DNA of 64,000 bases from Massilia sp. CF038 (GTDB lineage Bacteria > Pseudomonadota > Gammaproteobacteria > Burkholderiales > Burkholderiaceae_D): NCBI RefSeq assembly GCF_900129765.1, contig NZ_FQWU01000003.1:1-64000 (forward strand), given 5' to 3'. Below, in pieces: positions 17,313 through 26,824 of the stretch. The translations under genes and the position numbers were made by a program. Under the pieces are notes generated by a model. The model had not been told where the DNA came from and searched no databases. It saw only the letters and a list, made by a program, of their open reading frames with translations. Every line of letters begins with the position of its first letter. Position 1 is the first letter of the stretch.

Positions 17313-20300
17313 AGTACGGCCGTTCCGGCGCAAACAGCACCGTGCGCACGACCTTGCGCCATTCGTCCGGCGCTTTTTTGCCAAGCAAAACGATGGCGCC
17401 CGCGTACGCATGGGCGCGCAGTTCGGGGCCGACGCCCACCAGCAGGCGCTCGGCCTGAGGCGCCGGCATTCCCTTGCGCACGCCATCGAAGAACGCCATC
17501 ATCGACGGACCGTAGCGACCGGTGATTTCGAGCGCCTGCGCGCGCCGGGCCGCAAGATCCTCGCCCTGGCGCGCTGCCACCGCCAGCATCACCCAGGCAC
17601 TGCCCAGGCTTGTGCCCTGTTCGGGCGGCAAGGCCAGTGCTTGTGCAATCTGTACGGCGCTGGCGCCATCCGACGCTGCGACCAGGCGCAGCAGATAAGC
17701 CTTGGCTTGCGGGTCGGTCTCGGCCGCGTTCAGCGCCCCCGCCAGATTGCCTGCTGTCAGCAGGGAATACATCTGCCCCGGTCCGGCAAGCTGCCCTTCG
17801 CCACGCTCTTGCTTGAGCAGTTGCGCCAGGCGCGGCGAGCGCGCGGCCAGCGCCGCCAGGTCAAGCTGCCCGCCGCGATAGCGCTGGATGCGCGCGATGT
17901 TCAAGGCCAGCAAGGGTGCACGGAACGGCAAGGCTTGCATGGCCGCTTCCAGTTCCGGCAGCGCGTCGGCCCAGTTGGCCGATTCGAGCGTGAAGTAGGC
18001 GGCGGAAGTGCGCATCCAGCCGTTCTCCGGCCAGCGTGCCAGCGCGCGCCGCGTCCTCGCTTCGGCGCTGCTGTCTTCGCGCTGGCAGCGCAAGGCCAGG
18101 TAGGCGCGGTTACCATCGTCAGGCGCGCCAGCAGCGCGCGCGGCGGCCTCGGCGCACAGCGGCGCGCGCGCGTCGGCGGCGGCAGCATCAAGTTGCACAC
18201 GGCGCAGCAGCACGTCGTCCGGGGTGCGTGCCAGGCGGTCGGCAAGAACCGGGGCAAAGCCGCTGTCCAGGCTGGCGTATCCCAGCCATTCTTCCGTGTC
18301 CGGGAGCGTGGTCGAATCCCAGCGTGCATGCGTCAGCGCCAGGCGCGCGCGGTCGGCGTCCTTTTTCAGAATGCCGAGCTGACTTTCCGGGAATGCGCCG
18401 GCGCCGCCAGCCAGGATGCTGCGATAACTGCCGCGCTGGTACTTGGAGCCGGAGACGGACGCTGGCGGCTCTTCGAATCGATGGTCGGCGTACGAATTGA
18501 TCCAGCGCGGTGCGCCCAGGTGTTGCGGCGCCTTGTCCGGCACGCTGCCGTAGGGCGCATACCATTCAACCATGGGCGCCGCGCCGGCGACGTTGTAGAC
18601 CGGATGGCTGCCCTCGAGTTCGTTTTCATCGAACTGCTCGATCAAGCTGCCGTCCGGGCTGCGTGCTTCGATATGGTGGCGCCCGGCCGCAGGCAGCACC
18701 AGCGGCGCGTGCGCACCCGGGGCCACCGTCACGCTGCGGCCATCGACCGTGACGCTGACGGCCACGCCGAGGCCGTTGTAGACGGAGAGGGCCGGCTCGG
18801 CGCTGAACACCGAAGTACCATGCCCTGCGCTGAAATTGCTGGCGCTCAGGACAGCGGCAACAATTGCGGCCGCTGCCAGCAGGCGGGCGCCGCCGGGCAA
18901 CCAGCCATCGGCGCGCTGGAAGCGCGCCCACCAGTCCAGTTTGGTCTGGCGCTTGCGCTCGGCCCCTGGCAGCAGCAGCGCGTAACCCTGCGGCGCCTGG
19001 GACGGCGCCGGCGCCGCGTCCACGCTCTCGCCGCTGCGCGCAATGCGCGCGATCATGGTTTCGGTGACCAGCAATTCTTCCAGGGCGGCCGTGCGCAGCG
19101 CACTGTTGCTGTTGGCCAGGGCGCGCACCCAGCTGTCGACCACGCCCAGCCAATTGTCGATATTCTCCCGCTGGCACAGTCCCAGTTCGAAGCCGCCGAC
19201 CGCTTGCTGCCAGCTGCCCTGCAATTCAAGGCGCTCGCGCAGGCGCACGTCCGGCGTCACCTGCCCGGCCTCCTGGTAGGCGCGTTCCAGGGCAAAGTGC
19301 AGCTCGTTGGCGGCAAAGATGACGCGCGCCACACCGGCTTCGCTGACCTTGCCCACGGCCGTGACCACGGCCGTCGTATTGTTCAGCAAGCCTTGCGCAT
19401 CCTGCACATTGGCAAGGGCGTGTTCGGCATAATGGATCAGCGCAAGCAAGCCATCAAGATAAGCCTGCCAGCCGCCGCCCAGGCGCGCTGCCGTATTCTG
19501 GTGCCAGCTGCGGCACAGCAGATCGTGCTGCTGCAAGCGACCGTTCACGGTGGCGATTTCTTCTTTCACGCGCACCAGCGCTGCCGGCAAATCCTTTTTC
19601 CGGTAGGCGACCCCGCGCACGTGGACCAGTTTCGCCGCCGCGCTCATGGTGCCGGCGATCAGCGCCTCGATCTGCGCCGCCTCGGTTTCCAGCGCGCGCA
19701 GGGCCGTGATATCGGCCGTCAGCGAGGCCGGATACAGCGTGGCCAGCTGCTCGATCAATGCGGGACGGGCTGGATCGCGCAAGGCCTGGTAAGTCTCGGC
19801 GTGGCGCGTCAGCGAGCGGCCGAAGAAAATGCCGCAGTAGCGCCGGTTGTAATGCTCGCGCTTGAACTGGCGCCCGAGCGTCTTGAGTGATTCTTCCAGC
19901 TCCACCGGTTGGGCCTCGCCTTCCATGCTCTCGAGCAGGCGGCCGGTCATCTCTTCGCGCACCAGGTTGGGATAATCAAACAGCGACCAGGCACTGGCCG
20001 GATCGATGGGCGCCGCCACGTACAGCTTCTTGGCGTTGGCTTCGCGTTCATGATTGAGCGGGTGCGTCAGCCACATGCGCGGCGGCTGCGCCAGTTCGAC
20101 CTTGAAAATGCGGTGCTGGTCCTGGCCCTGGGTCGGCAATGGCGGCACATTCTGGTAGGCGTCGTCATTGAGAATGGCGCTCATGCGCGCGAGCATATGG
20201 GTCTGCACCGCGAACACGTCACGGGTGGCGCGGCCGTTGGCTTTTTCGCCGTGCACGAACCCCAGCGCGCGATCCCAGGCATCATCGGCGCCTTGCAGGC

Positions 20301-21222
20301 GGTGCAAGGCGTGGATCAGGGCATCGCTGCCGGTGAGCGAGACCGCCACCAGGTCGGCCTGCATTTCCATTTCGCGTGACAAGGCCCGCTGCATCAGGAT
20401 CACGGCATTGAACAGCGACTCAACCAACGAGCGGATCGACCAGATGATCAACTGCACCACCGCCACCACGGCGCGCACGCGCAAGTCGATATTGCCGACC
20501 GTGATCAGGAAGTCGTCGAGCGCATCGCGCCGGGTCACCAGGTGGGTGGCGATCTGCTGGGCCACATACACCCAGCGGCCGACGGCCATCGAACGCTGCG
20601 CAAAATGGCCAAATTCGTGGGCCAGCACTGCGCGCAACTCGCCCAGCGTGACCGTGTTCACCAGCGCCAGACCAATTTCCAGATTCTTCCTGGACGGGAA
20701 AATCAGATTGAACAGGGACAGGTCGTAGAACACGGCCGCGTTCACGCGCGCCGACAGAAATACCTTGTGCGGGCGCGGCGCGCCGGCCGCATCGGCCAGC
20801 TGGAACAGGTAGGCGAACAGGCGGGGCTGGTCTTTGGCCGTGATCTCATGCAGGTCGGTCGGCTTGGCGTTTTTCACTGAAAAGATCGCCTTGACCATGA
20901 ACACACCAATGAACAGCGAGCACAGGGCCATGATCCAGGCAATCACGCCCAGATCACTGCCGGCATTGCGGAAAAAGACGCGGTAGGGCGTGTACAGGAA
21001 CCAGCCTGCCAGGGCCATGTACACCGTCACGAACAGCAACAGGCCGGCCACAGCCAGCCGGGCGCTGTTTTTGTAAGACGGGGAAGGTTTGGTCAGCAGC
21101 GCGGCCAGCTCGGCAGGCGGCGCGGTAAAGTTGGCGTTGATGGAAGGCTCCCGGGAGATGCTACTTTTTAGCAAAAATTGTTGCCTAAATTCTAGTGCAC
21201 AAAATGCATTTTTGCGAAACAT
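17305..21222 (-). CDS. Very large membrane-anchored M48-family metalloprotease
   Basis: This is a 1305-residue protein. Two N-terminal membrane helices (LAVAGLLLFVTVYMALAGWF and VIAWIMALCSLFIGVFM) precede an M48 peptidase domain with the zinc motif HEFGH (VLAHEFGHFAQRS). A further membrane segment near residue 795 (LLAAAAIVAAVLSASNF) divides the protein, and a 500-residue C-terminal part with TPR-like stretches follows. Ordinary M48 proteases such as HtpX are about 290 residues, so this is a multi-domain relative, perhaps in envelope quality control. The true start is uncertain: the first ATG lacks a spaced ribosome site and a TTG about 17 codons in is possible. Confidence 0.85.
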   Translation of the reverse strand: MFRKNAFCALEFRQQFLLKSSISREPSINANFTAPPAELAALLTKPSPSYKNSARLAVAGLLLFVTVYMALAGWFLYTPYRVFFRNAGSDLGVIAWIMALCSLFIGVFMVKAIFSVKNAKPTDLHEITAKDQPRLFAYLFQLADAAGAPRPHKVFLSARVNAAVFYDLSLFNLIFPSRKNLEIGLALVNTVTLGELRAVLAHEFGHFAQRSMAVGRWVYVAQQIATHLVTRRDALDDFLITVGNIDLRVRAVVAVVQLIIWSIRSLVESLFNAVILMQRALSREMEMQADLVAVSLTGSDALIHALHRLQGADDAWDRALGFVHGEKANGRATRDVFAVQTHMLARMSAILNDDAYQNVPPLPTQGQDQHRIFKVELAQPPRMWLTHPLNHEREANAKKLYVAAPIDPASAWSLFDYPNLVREEMTGRLLESMEGEAQPVELEESLKTLGRQFKREHYNRRYCGIFFGRSLTRHAETYQALRDPARPALIEQLATLYPASLTADITALRALETEAAQIEALIAGTMSAAAKLVHVRGVAYRKKDLPAALVRVKEEIATVNGRLQQHDLLCRSWHQNTAARLGGGWQAYLDGLLALIHYAEHALANVQDAQGLLNNTTAVVTAVGKVSEAGVARVIFAANELHFALERAYQEAGQVTPDVRLRERLELQGSWQQAVGGFELGLCQRENIDNWLGVVDSWVRALANSNSALRTAALEELLVTETMIARIARSGESVDAAPAPSQAPQGYALLLPGAERKRQTKLDWWARFQRADGWLPGGARLLAAAAIVAAVLSASNFSAGHGTSVFSAEPALSVYNGLGVAVSVTVDGRSVTVAPGAHAPLVLPAAGRHHIEARSPDGSLIEQFDENELEGSHPVYNVAGAAPMVEWYAPYGSVPDKAPQHLGAPRWINSYADHRFEEPPASVSGSKYQRGSYRSILAGGAGAFPESQLGILKKDADRARLALTHARWDSTTLPDTEEWLGYASLDSGFAPVLADRLARTPDDVLLRRVQLDAAAADARAPLCAEAAARAAGAPDDGNRAYLALRCQREDSSAEARTRRALARWPENGWMRTSAAYFTLESANWADALPELEAAMQALPFRAPLLALNIARIQRYRGGQLDLAALAARSPRLAQLLKQERGEGQLAGPGQMYSLLTAGNLAGALNAAETDPQAKAYLLRLVAASDGASAVQIAQALALPPEQGTSLGSAWVMLAVAARQGEDLAARRAQALEITGRYGPSMMAFFDGVRKGMPAPQAERLLVGVGPELRAHAYAGAIVLLGKKAPDEWRKVVRTVLFAPERPYFI

Positions 21223-21285
21223 TTCCCGTTTCTGCGGCGTCCTTACGACACTTTGGCGATCCGGACTAGGGACTGGGCGCTGCGT

Positions 21286-21678
21286 TCAGGGCAGCACATA
21301 GTCGAGCGCGTAATAATGCTGACGCTCGATGATATCGATCGTGAGCGTGCCTTGAATGCCCTCCAAGTCGCCCGTGCCGGAGCCGGGCACGATGGAGATG
21401 GACAACTGGCTGTCGCCGGCATGCATGACGCCGCTGTGCTGAAGCGCAAAACTGCCGCTGCCGCTGCCAAGGGTGGCGGTGACGTGCTCGATCGCGACAT
21501 AGCCGGCCGAGCCGCTGGCGGGATTTCCTGCGGATAGCATCTCACCCTGGCCGACGCCGATCAGGTCGCCGCTGTATTGCTTGTCGATCAGCATACGACC
21601 AACGGCAACGCGGCCAGCGCCCTCGCCGGCAGGCGCCGGCTTCATTTGAATCTCGAAACTGCCTTTTGCCAGACTCAT
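21286..21678 (-). CDS. DUF3224 domain protein
   Basis: This 130-residue soluble protein begins MSLAKGSFEIQMKPAP and contains GEMLSAGNPASGSAGYVAIEHVTATL, then SFALQHSGVMHAGDSQLSISIVPGSGTGDLEGIQG, the pattern of DUF3224 (a small beta-rich, allene-oxide-cyclase-barrel-like fold). The function is unknown. GAGGAGCAAACATG gives a strong start. Its ribosome site and start codon were copied 187 bases upstream in a tandem duplication. Confidence 0.85.
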   Translation of the reverse strand: MSLAKGSFEIQMKPAPAGEGAGRVAVGRMLIDKQYSGDLIGVGQGEMLSAGNPASGSAGYVAIEHVTATLGSGSGSFALQHSGVMHAGDSQLSISIVPGSGTGDLEGIQGTLTIDIIERQHYYALDYVLP

Positions 21679-21729
21679 GTTTGCTCCTCATAGACGATAA
21701 GCCATGATATCGCAAACAGTCGACGTAAA

Positions 21730-21830
21730 AACATCGCCCTCGCGTAGGCGGGCTCGCATGCAAGCCCCCCATTCCATCTGACCGAATTCGGTGAAGTGGT
21801 ATGGCCCCCCGCCTACGCGAGGACGATGTT
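21730..21830. repeat. Dispersed palindromic repeat, copy 2
   Basis: The arms aacatcgccctcgcgtaggcggg and cccgcctacgcgaggacgatgtt are nearly complementary. It lies between the micro-ORF remnant and the DUF3224 gene, inside the tandem duplication. Confidence 0.85.
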
Positions 21831-21832
21831 GT

Positions 21833-21865
21833 TCAGGCGACGCGGGTGATCGCGCTGTCACGCAT
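21833..21865 (-). other. 10-codon fusion remnant with intact ribosome binding site
   Basis: On the reverse strand GAGGAGCAAACATG, copied from the DUF3224 start, is joined to the tail of the oxidoreductase gene. The result reads MRDSAITRVA and a TGA stop. The last six residues keep the reading frame of the oxidoreductase C-terminus (EITRVA). It is probably just a by-product of the duplication, but it has all that is needed to be translated. Confidence 0.5.
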
Positions 21866-21917
21866 GTTTGCTCCTCAAAAACGAGAAGACACGATGAAGC
21901 AGACTGCCGACGCAAAA

Positions 21918-22005
21918 CACATCGCCCTCGCGAAGGCGGGGGCCTATACCACTTCACCGAATTCGGTCAGGTGGTATGGCCCCCCGCCTGCGCGAGGGCG
22001 ATGTG
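21918..22005. repeat. Dispersed palindromic repeat, copy 3
   Basis: The arms cacatcgccctcgcgaaggc and gcctgcgcgagggcgatgtg enclose a variable centre with attcggt. It lies 14 bases beyond the oxidoreductase stop codon. It is the duplicate of copy 2. Confidence 0.85.
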
Positions 22006-22019
22006 TTTCAGTGCCCGGA

Positions 22020-25000
22020 TCAGGCGACGCGGGTGATCTCGCTGCCTGGCTTGCCAAAGTTGGCCAGCAGCGTGGCCTCTTTCTGCTTGGCCGCCTTCAG
22101 ATGGCGTTCCTTCACGTGACCGTAGCCGCGGATGTCTTCCGGAACGCTGGCAATGGCCACGGCCTGGGTCAGATTGTCGGCATTGAGTTTGCCCAGCAGA
22201 CCACCCACGGTTGCGTGATACTCCTTGATCAGCGCGCGCTCCATCTTGCGTTCGGCGGTGTAGCCGAAGATGTCAAACGCGCCGCCACGCAAGCCCTTGA
22301 ACTTGGCCAGTACGCCAAACGCCTTCATCATCCATGGACCGAATTCCTGCTTGACCAGGTGGCCTTTGGAGTCGGTCTTGGCCAGCAGCGGCGGCGCCAG
22401 GTAGAACTTGAGCTTGTAGTCGCCTTCGAACATGCCGGCCACTTTTTCGGCGAACGCGCCGCTGGTGTACAGGCGCGCGACTTCATACTCGTCCTTGTAC
22501 GCCATCAGCTTGTAGTAGTAACGGGCCACAGCTTCGGTCAGGCGGGTGCTGGTGCCAACCTTGGCTTCGGCCGCGCGTACCTGGTCGACAAACGCCTTGT
22601 ACTGATTGGCGTAGTTGACGTCCTGGTAGGCGGTCAGCAGTTCGACGCGCTTCTTGATGATGTCGTCCAGGGTCTGGGTACGCTTGAACTCGATGACCTT
22701 GGCCGGCGTGGTCATCTTCACCAGCGACGGCAAATCGTGGGCAGCGGTGCGGCCCCAGTTGAAGGCGCTCTTGTTGAAGGCAACCGACACGCCGTTCAGT
22801 TCAATCGCTTTCAGGATCGACGCTTCGGTCAGCGGAACCTGGCCCTTTTGCCACGAATAACCCAGCATGAACATGTTGGTGGCAATCGAGTCGCCCATCA
22901 ACGCGGTGGCGATCTGGCCGGCATCGATGAAGTCAACCTTGTCGGCGCCGCAGGCCTTGACGATTTCCGCCTGCGAGCTGGCACCCGGGAACTGCCAGTC
23001 CGGGTTCTTCACAAACGCGGCGGTCGAGGAACCGGTCGAGTTGATGGCCGCATAGGTGCGGCCTTCGCCCATGCGCGAGAGCGCATCGCGGCTGGCAGTG
23101 ACGATCAGGTCGCAGCCAATCACCAGGTCGGCGCTGCCGGTGCCCACGCGGGTGGAATGCAGGTCGGCCTGATTGTCGGCCAGGCGCACGTGCGACATCA
23201 CCGGGCCGCCCTTCTGGGCCAGTCCGCTCATGTCGAGCACAATGGCGCCCTTGCCTTCCACGTGTGCGGCCATCGCCAGAATCTGGCCAACGGTCACCAC
23301 GCCGGTGCCGCCGATACCGGTGATCAGAATCCCGTACGGCGCTGCGGTGCTCTTGAGTGCCGGGGTTGGCAGCGGTGGCGGCGACTTCTCGCCGCTGGCC
23401 GCCTTCTTCGGCTTCTTGAGCGAGCCACCTTCCACCGTCACGAAGGACGGGCAGAAACCGGTCACGCACGAGAAGTCCTTGTTGCAGGACGACTGGTTGA
23501 TCTGGCGCTTGCGGCCCAGTTCCGTTTCCAGCGGCTCCACCGACAGGCAGTTCGACTGCACTGAGCAGTCGCCGCAGCCTTCGCACACGGCTTCATTGAT
23601 CACGGCGCGCTTGGCCGGATCCGGGTACTCATTGCGTTTCCGGCGGCGGCGCTTCTCGGACGCGCAGGTCTGGTCGTAAATCATGGCCGACACGCCTGGC
23701 TTGTCGCGCAGTTCGCGCTGCACATCCATCAGTTCCGAACGGTGACGCACGGTGACGCCCGGCGCCCAGTTGTAATCGTCCGGGTATTTTTCGGGTTCGT
23801 CGGTGACCACGATGATCGGGGTCACACCTTCGGCCGCGATCTGGCGGCTGATCATGCCCGGGTCGAGCGGACCGTCAAATTCCTGGCCGCCGGTCATGGC
23901 GACGGCGTCGTTGAACAGGATTTTGTAGGTGATGTTGACCTTGGCCGACACCGCCGCGCGGATCGCCAGGATCCCCGAGTGGAAGTAAGTGCCGTCACCC
24001 AGATTGGTGAAGACGTGCTTTTCGTTGGTGAACGGCGCCTGCCCAACCCAGGTGACGCCTTCGGCGCCCATGTGGGTAAAGGTCGAGGTTTCGCGGTCCA
24101 TCCACAGCACCATGTAATGGCAGCCGATACCTGCCAGGGCGCGCGAGCCTTCCGGCACCTTGGTCGAGGAATTGTGCGGGCAGCCCGAGCAGAAGTACGG
24201 CGTGCGGTCGGTTTCCGGATTCGGTTTCAGGCCGGCGCTCTTCAGAACCAGCTCTTTCGCTTCCAGGAAGGCGATGCGTTCCTTGACGCGCTGCTCGACC
24301 GGATGGCCGGCGCAGTAGTGCGAAATGCGGCTGGCAATGGCGCGTGCGATCAGGGCCGGATTCAGCTCATACGTCGCTGGCAGCAGCCAGTCGCCGTGGC
24401 CGGTGCCGCCCTTGTTGGACCACTCGCCCGTGTCGTCGAACTTGCCGACCACGCGCGGACGCTCGCCGTCCGGCAGGTTGTACAGTTCTTCCTTGAGCGC
24501 GTATTCGAGAATCTGGCGTTTTTCTTCCACTACCAGGATTTCATCGAGGCCTTTGGCGAATTCGTGCACGCCGTCCGCTTCCAGCGGCCAGGTCATGCCG
24601 ATCTTGTACAGGCGGATGCCGATATCGGAAGCGGCTTGCTCGTCGATGCCCAGGTCGGCCAGGGCCTGGCGCGTATCCAGGTACGATTTGCCGGCCGTGA
24701 TGATGCCGATCTTCGGTTTCGGGCTGTCCCAGATGATTTTATTGAGCTTGTTGGCACGCACATAGGCCAGCGCGGCGTACCACTTGAAGCTGTTCATCCG
24801 CACTTCCATATCGAGCACGGTGTCCGGCCAGCGGATGTTCAGGCCACCTTCGGGCAGCGTGAAGTCGGTGGGCAGTTCAATCTTGACGCGGTCCGGGTCG
24901 AAGTCAACCACGGCGCCGGACTCGATGATGTCGGTCACGCACTTCATCGATACCCACAGGCCGGTGTAGCGGCTCATGGCCCAGGCATGCAGGCCGTAGT

Positions 25001-25577
25001 CGATGTATTCCTGCACCGAGGCCGGGTACAGCACCGGAATGCCGCAGGCGTTCAGGATATGGTCGGACTGGTGCGCAGTGGAAGACGATTTGGCAGCATG
25101 GTCGTCACCAGCCAGCACCAGCACGCCGCCGTGCTTGGCCGAGCCGGCGTTGTTGGCGTGCTTGAAGACGTCGCCGCAGCGGTCCACGCCAGGGCCTTTG
25201 CCGTACCACATCGAGAATACGCCGTCGTACTTGGCATCCTTGAACAGATTGGTCTGCTGGGTGCCCCACACCGCAGTGGCGGCCAGGTCTTCGTTCATCC
25301 CGGGATGGAACTTGACGTGGTGCGCGTCCAGGTGCTTCTTGGCCTTGACCGCGGTCATGTCGACCGAGGTGACAGGGGAACCGCGGTAGCCGGTGATGTA
25401 GCCGGCCGTGTTGAGGCCTGCTTTCAGGTCGCGTTCGCGCTGCATCATCGGCAGGCGGATCAGGGCCTGGGTGCCGGTCATGAAAGCGCGGCCGCGCTCG
25501 AGCGTCCATTTGTCGTCGAGCGAAATTTCGTGCTCAGGCTCGGCGCCCAATTTGCTTGGGTCTAGTGGTGCATTCAT
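22020..25577 (-). CDS. Indolepyruvate ferredoxin oxidoreductase, fused subunits
   Basis: This 1185-residue protein joins the alpha-type TPP-dependent parts, a ferredoxin-like segment with CEGCGDCSVQSNCLS for a 4Fe-4S cluster, and a C-terminal gamma domain (GILITGIGGTGVVTVGQILA). Such enzymes oxidatively decarboxylate aryl-pyruvates made by transamination of Trp, Phe or Tyr to aryl-acetyl-CoA. The start at 25577 follows GGAGACAGCA; 25 upstream in-frame codons are ignored. It lies 16 bases behind the hydroxyphenylpyruvate dioxygenase gene, forming an aromatic amino acid catabolic operon. The C-terminal codons are the source of the downstream duplication. Confidence 0.93.
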   Translation of the reverse strand: MNAPLDPSKLGAEPEHEISLDDKWTLERGRAFMTGTQALIRLPMMQRERDLKAGLNTAGYITGYRGSPVTSVDMTAVKAKKHLDAHHVKFHPGMNEDLAATAVWGTQQTNLFKDAKYDGVFSMWYGKGPGVDRCGDVFKHANNAGSAKHGGVLVLAGDDHAAKSSSTAHQSDHILNACGIPVLYPASVQEYIDYGLHAWAMSRYTGLWVSMKCVTDIIESGAVVDFDPDRVKIELPTDFTLPEGGLNIRWPDTVLDMEVRMNSFKWYAALAYVRANKLNKIIWDSPKPKIGIITAGKSYLDTRQALADLGIDEQAASDIGIRLYKIGMTWPLEADGVHEFAKGLDEILVVEEKRQILEYALKEELYNLPDGERPRVVGKFDDTGEWSNKGGTGHGDWLLPATYELNPALIARAIASRISHYCAGHPVEQRVKERIAFLEAKELVLKSAGLKPNPETDRTPYFCSGCPHNSSTKVPEGSRALAGIGCHYMVLWMDRETSTFTHMGAEGVTWVGQAPFTNEKHVFTNLGDGTYFHSGILAIRAAVSAKVNITYKILFNDAVAMTGGQEFDGPLDPGMISRQIAAEGVTPIIVVTDEPEKYPDDYNWAPGVTVRHRSELMDVQRELRDKPGVSAMIYDQTCASEKRRRRKRNEYPDPAKRAVINEAVCEGCGDCSVQSNCLSVEPLETELGRKRQINQSSCNKDFSCVTGFCPSFVTVEGGSLKKPKKAASGEKSPPPLPTPALKSTAAPYGILITGIGGTGVVTVGQILAMAAHVEGKGAIVLDMSGLAQKGGPVMSHVRLADNQADLHSTRVGTGSADLVIGCDLIVTASRDALSRMGEGRTYAAINSTGSSTAAFVKNPDWQFPGASSQAEIVKACGADKVDFIDAGQIATALMGDSIATNMFMLGYSWQKGQVPLTEASILKAIELNGVSVAFNKSAFNWGRTAAHDLPSLVKMTTPAKVIEFKRTQTLDDIIKKRVELLTAYQDVNYANQYKAFVDQVRAAEAKVGTSTRLTEAVARYYYKLMAYKDEYEVARLYTSGAFAEKVAGMFEGDYKLKFYLAPPLLAKTDSKGHLVKQEFGPWMMKAFGVLAKFKGLRGGAFDIFGYTAERKMERALIKEYHATVGGLLGKLNADNLTQAVAIASVPEDIRGYGHVKERHLKAAKQKEATLLANFGKPGSEITRVA

Positions 25578-25593
25578 TGCTGTCTCCTGCCGC

Positions 25594-26724
25594 TTAGGCT
25601 GCGGTTTTAGTGGTGTCGGCCAGTACGCCGCGCTTGATTTGGTCCAGCTCAATCGATTCGAACAGAGCGCGGAAGTTGCCCTCGCCGAAGCCCTGGTCGC
25701 CCTTGCGCTGGATGATCTCGAAGAAAATCGGACCGATCACGGTCTGGGTAAAGATCTGCAGCAGCAGTTCGCGCTCGGTCTCGCTGCTGTGGCCATCGAT
25801 GAGAATACGCAGGCGGCGCAGCTCGTCGAGGTTTTCGCCGTTGCCCGGCAAGCGGCGATTCACCAGCTCGTAGTAGGTCTCGATGGTGTCCTGGAATACG
25901 ATGCCGCCATCGCGCATCTGCTGGATCGACTGATAGATATTGTCGGTGCCCAGGGCGATGTGCTGAATGCCTTCGCCGTGATACTGGTCGAGGTATTCGG
26001 CGATCTGGGATTTGTCGTCCGACGATTCATTGATCGGAATGCGGATTTTGCCGCAGGGCGAAGTCATCGCCTTCGACTTCAGGCCGGTCAGCTTGCCTTC
26101 GATGTCGAAGTAGCGCACTTCGCGGAAGTTGAACAGGTTCTCGTAGAACTCTGCCCACTCCTTCATGCGACCGCGGTGCACATTGTGGGTCAGGTGATCG
26201 ATATAGGTCAGGCCATTGCCGACCGGGTTGGCGACCGCGCCGGGAATAGCGACGAAGTCGACGTCGTAGATGGAGATGTCGCCGATGGCGCCAGGTGCGA
26301 GCTCGCCCTCTTTCGCGCCCTTGCCGCGCCAGCGGTCCACAAAATACAGGAGCGAATCGCCCACGCCCTTGATGGCGGGGATGTTCAATTCCATCGGGCC
26401 GTTCTTGTTGTCGAAGCCCCAGGCGCCCAGTTCAAGCGCGCGCTTGTAGGCAAACGCGGCGTCGTCAACGCGGATCGCAATGGCGCACACGGAAGGGCCG
26501 TGGGTGCGCGCGAAGCGCTGCGCGAACGAGTCTTTTTCAGCGTTGATGATGAAGTTGATGTCGCCCTGGCGGTACAGGGTTACGTCCTTGTGGCGGTGGC
26601 GCGCAATGGCGCTGAAACCCATTTGCTCGAACAGGGCACCCAGCGCTTTCGGATCCGGCGCCGCGTATTCGACAAACTCGAATCCGTCGGTGCCCATGGG
26701 GTTCTCCCAAGGCGTAAATTGCAT
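25594..26724 (-). CDS. hppD: 4-hydroxyphenylpyruvate dioxygenase
   Basis: This 376-residue non-haem iron enzyme converts 4-hydroxyphenylpyruvate to homogentisate in tyrosine breakdown. The iron ligands are seen as His in IDHLTHNV, His in GIQHIALGTDNIY and Glu in ALFESIELDQ. GGAGACTGTC precedes the ATG. On the reverse strand TATACT (26753-26758) could be its -10 box. It leads the operon with the oxidoreductase gene, and an Lrp/AsnC regulator is divergent. Confidence 0.95.
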   Translation of the reverse strand: MQFTPWENPMGTDGFEFVEYAAPDPKALGALFEQMGFSAIARHRHKDVTLYRQGDINFIINAEKDSFAQRFARTHGPSVCAIAIRVDDAAFAYKRALELGAWGFDNKNGPMELNIPAIKGVGDSLLYFVDRWRGKGAKEGELAPGAIGDISIYDVDFVAIPGAVANPVGNGLTYIDHLTHNVHRGRMKEWAEFYENLFNFREVRYFDIEGKLTGLKSKAMTSPCGKIRIPINESSDDKSQIAEYLDQYHGEGIQHIALGTDNIYQSIQQMRDGGIVFQDTIETYYELVNRRLPGNGENLDELRRLRILIDGHSSETERELLLQIFTQTVIGPIFFEIIQRKGDQGFGEGNFRALFESIELDQIKRGVLADTTKTAA

Positions 26725-26811
26725 GACAGTCTCCTGATTTTATTAGCGCACAGTATAGTCCCGCAGGTCCGGCATTAAATTCCAAACCACGCACGCGACG
26801 CGGCGATTTGA

Positions 26812-26824
26812 GCAATAATATTGC
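26812..26824. promoter_or_regulatory. Palindromic candidate operator upstream of the Lrp/AsnC gene
   Basis: The perfect 13-bp palindrome GCAATAATATTGC lies in the divergent hppD-lrp intergenic region, directly before TATAAA (26826-26831), a likely -10 box of the regulator. Position and symmetry suit autoregulation by the Lrp/AsnC protein; this is inferred. Confidence 0.45.

Larger units (their letters stand above)
21676..22049. repeat. 187-bp tandem duplication between DUF3224 and the oxidoreductase gene
   Basis: Two diverged copies, about 21676-21862 and 21863-22049, keep an exact 187-base period. catgtttgctcctca occurs at 21676 and 21863, and caggcgacgcgggtgat at 21834 and 22021. Each copy holds the start region of the DUF3224 gene, one palindromic repeat and the last codons of the oxidoreductase gene. 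The outer ends remain in the functional genes; the inner junction is a fusion of both remnants. Confidence 0.85.

Noticed and set aside
17410-19890. An 826-codon open frame opposite the M48 gene
   Set aside because: It consists of low-complexity His/Arg/Gln/Gly-rich sequence, the mirror of the real gene, which has a zinc motif and membrane helices.
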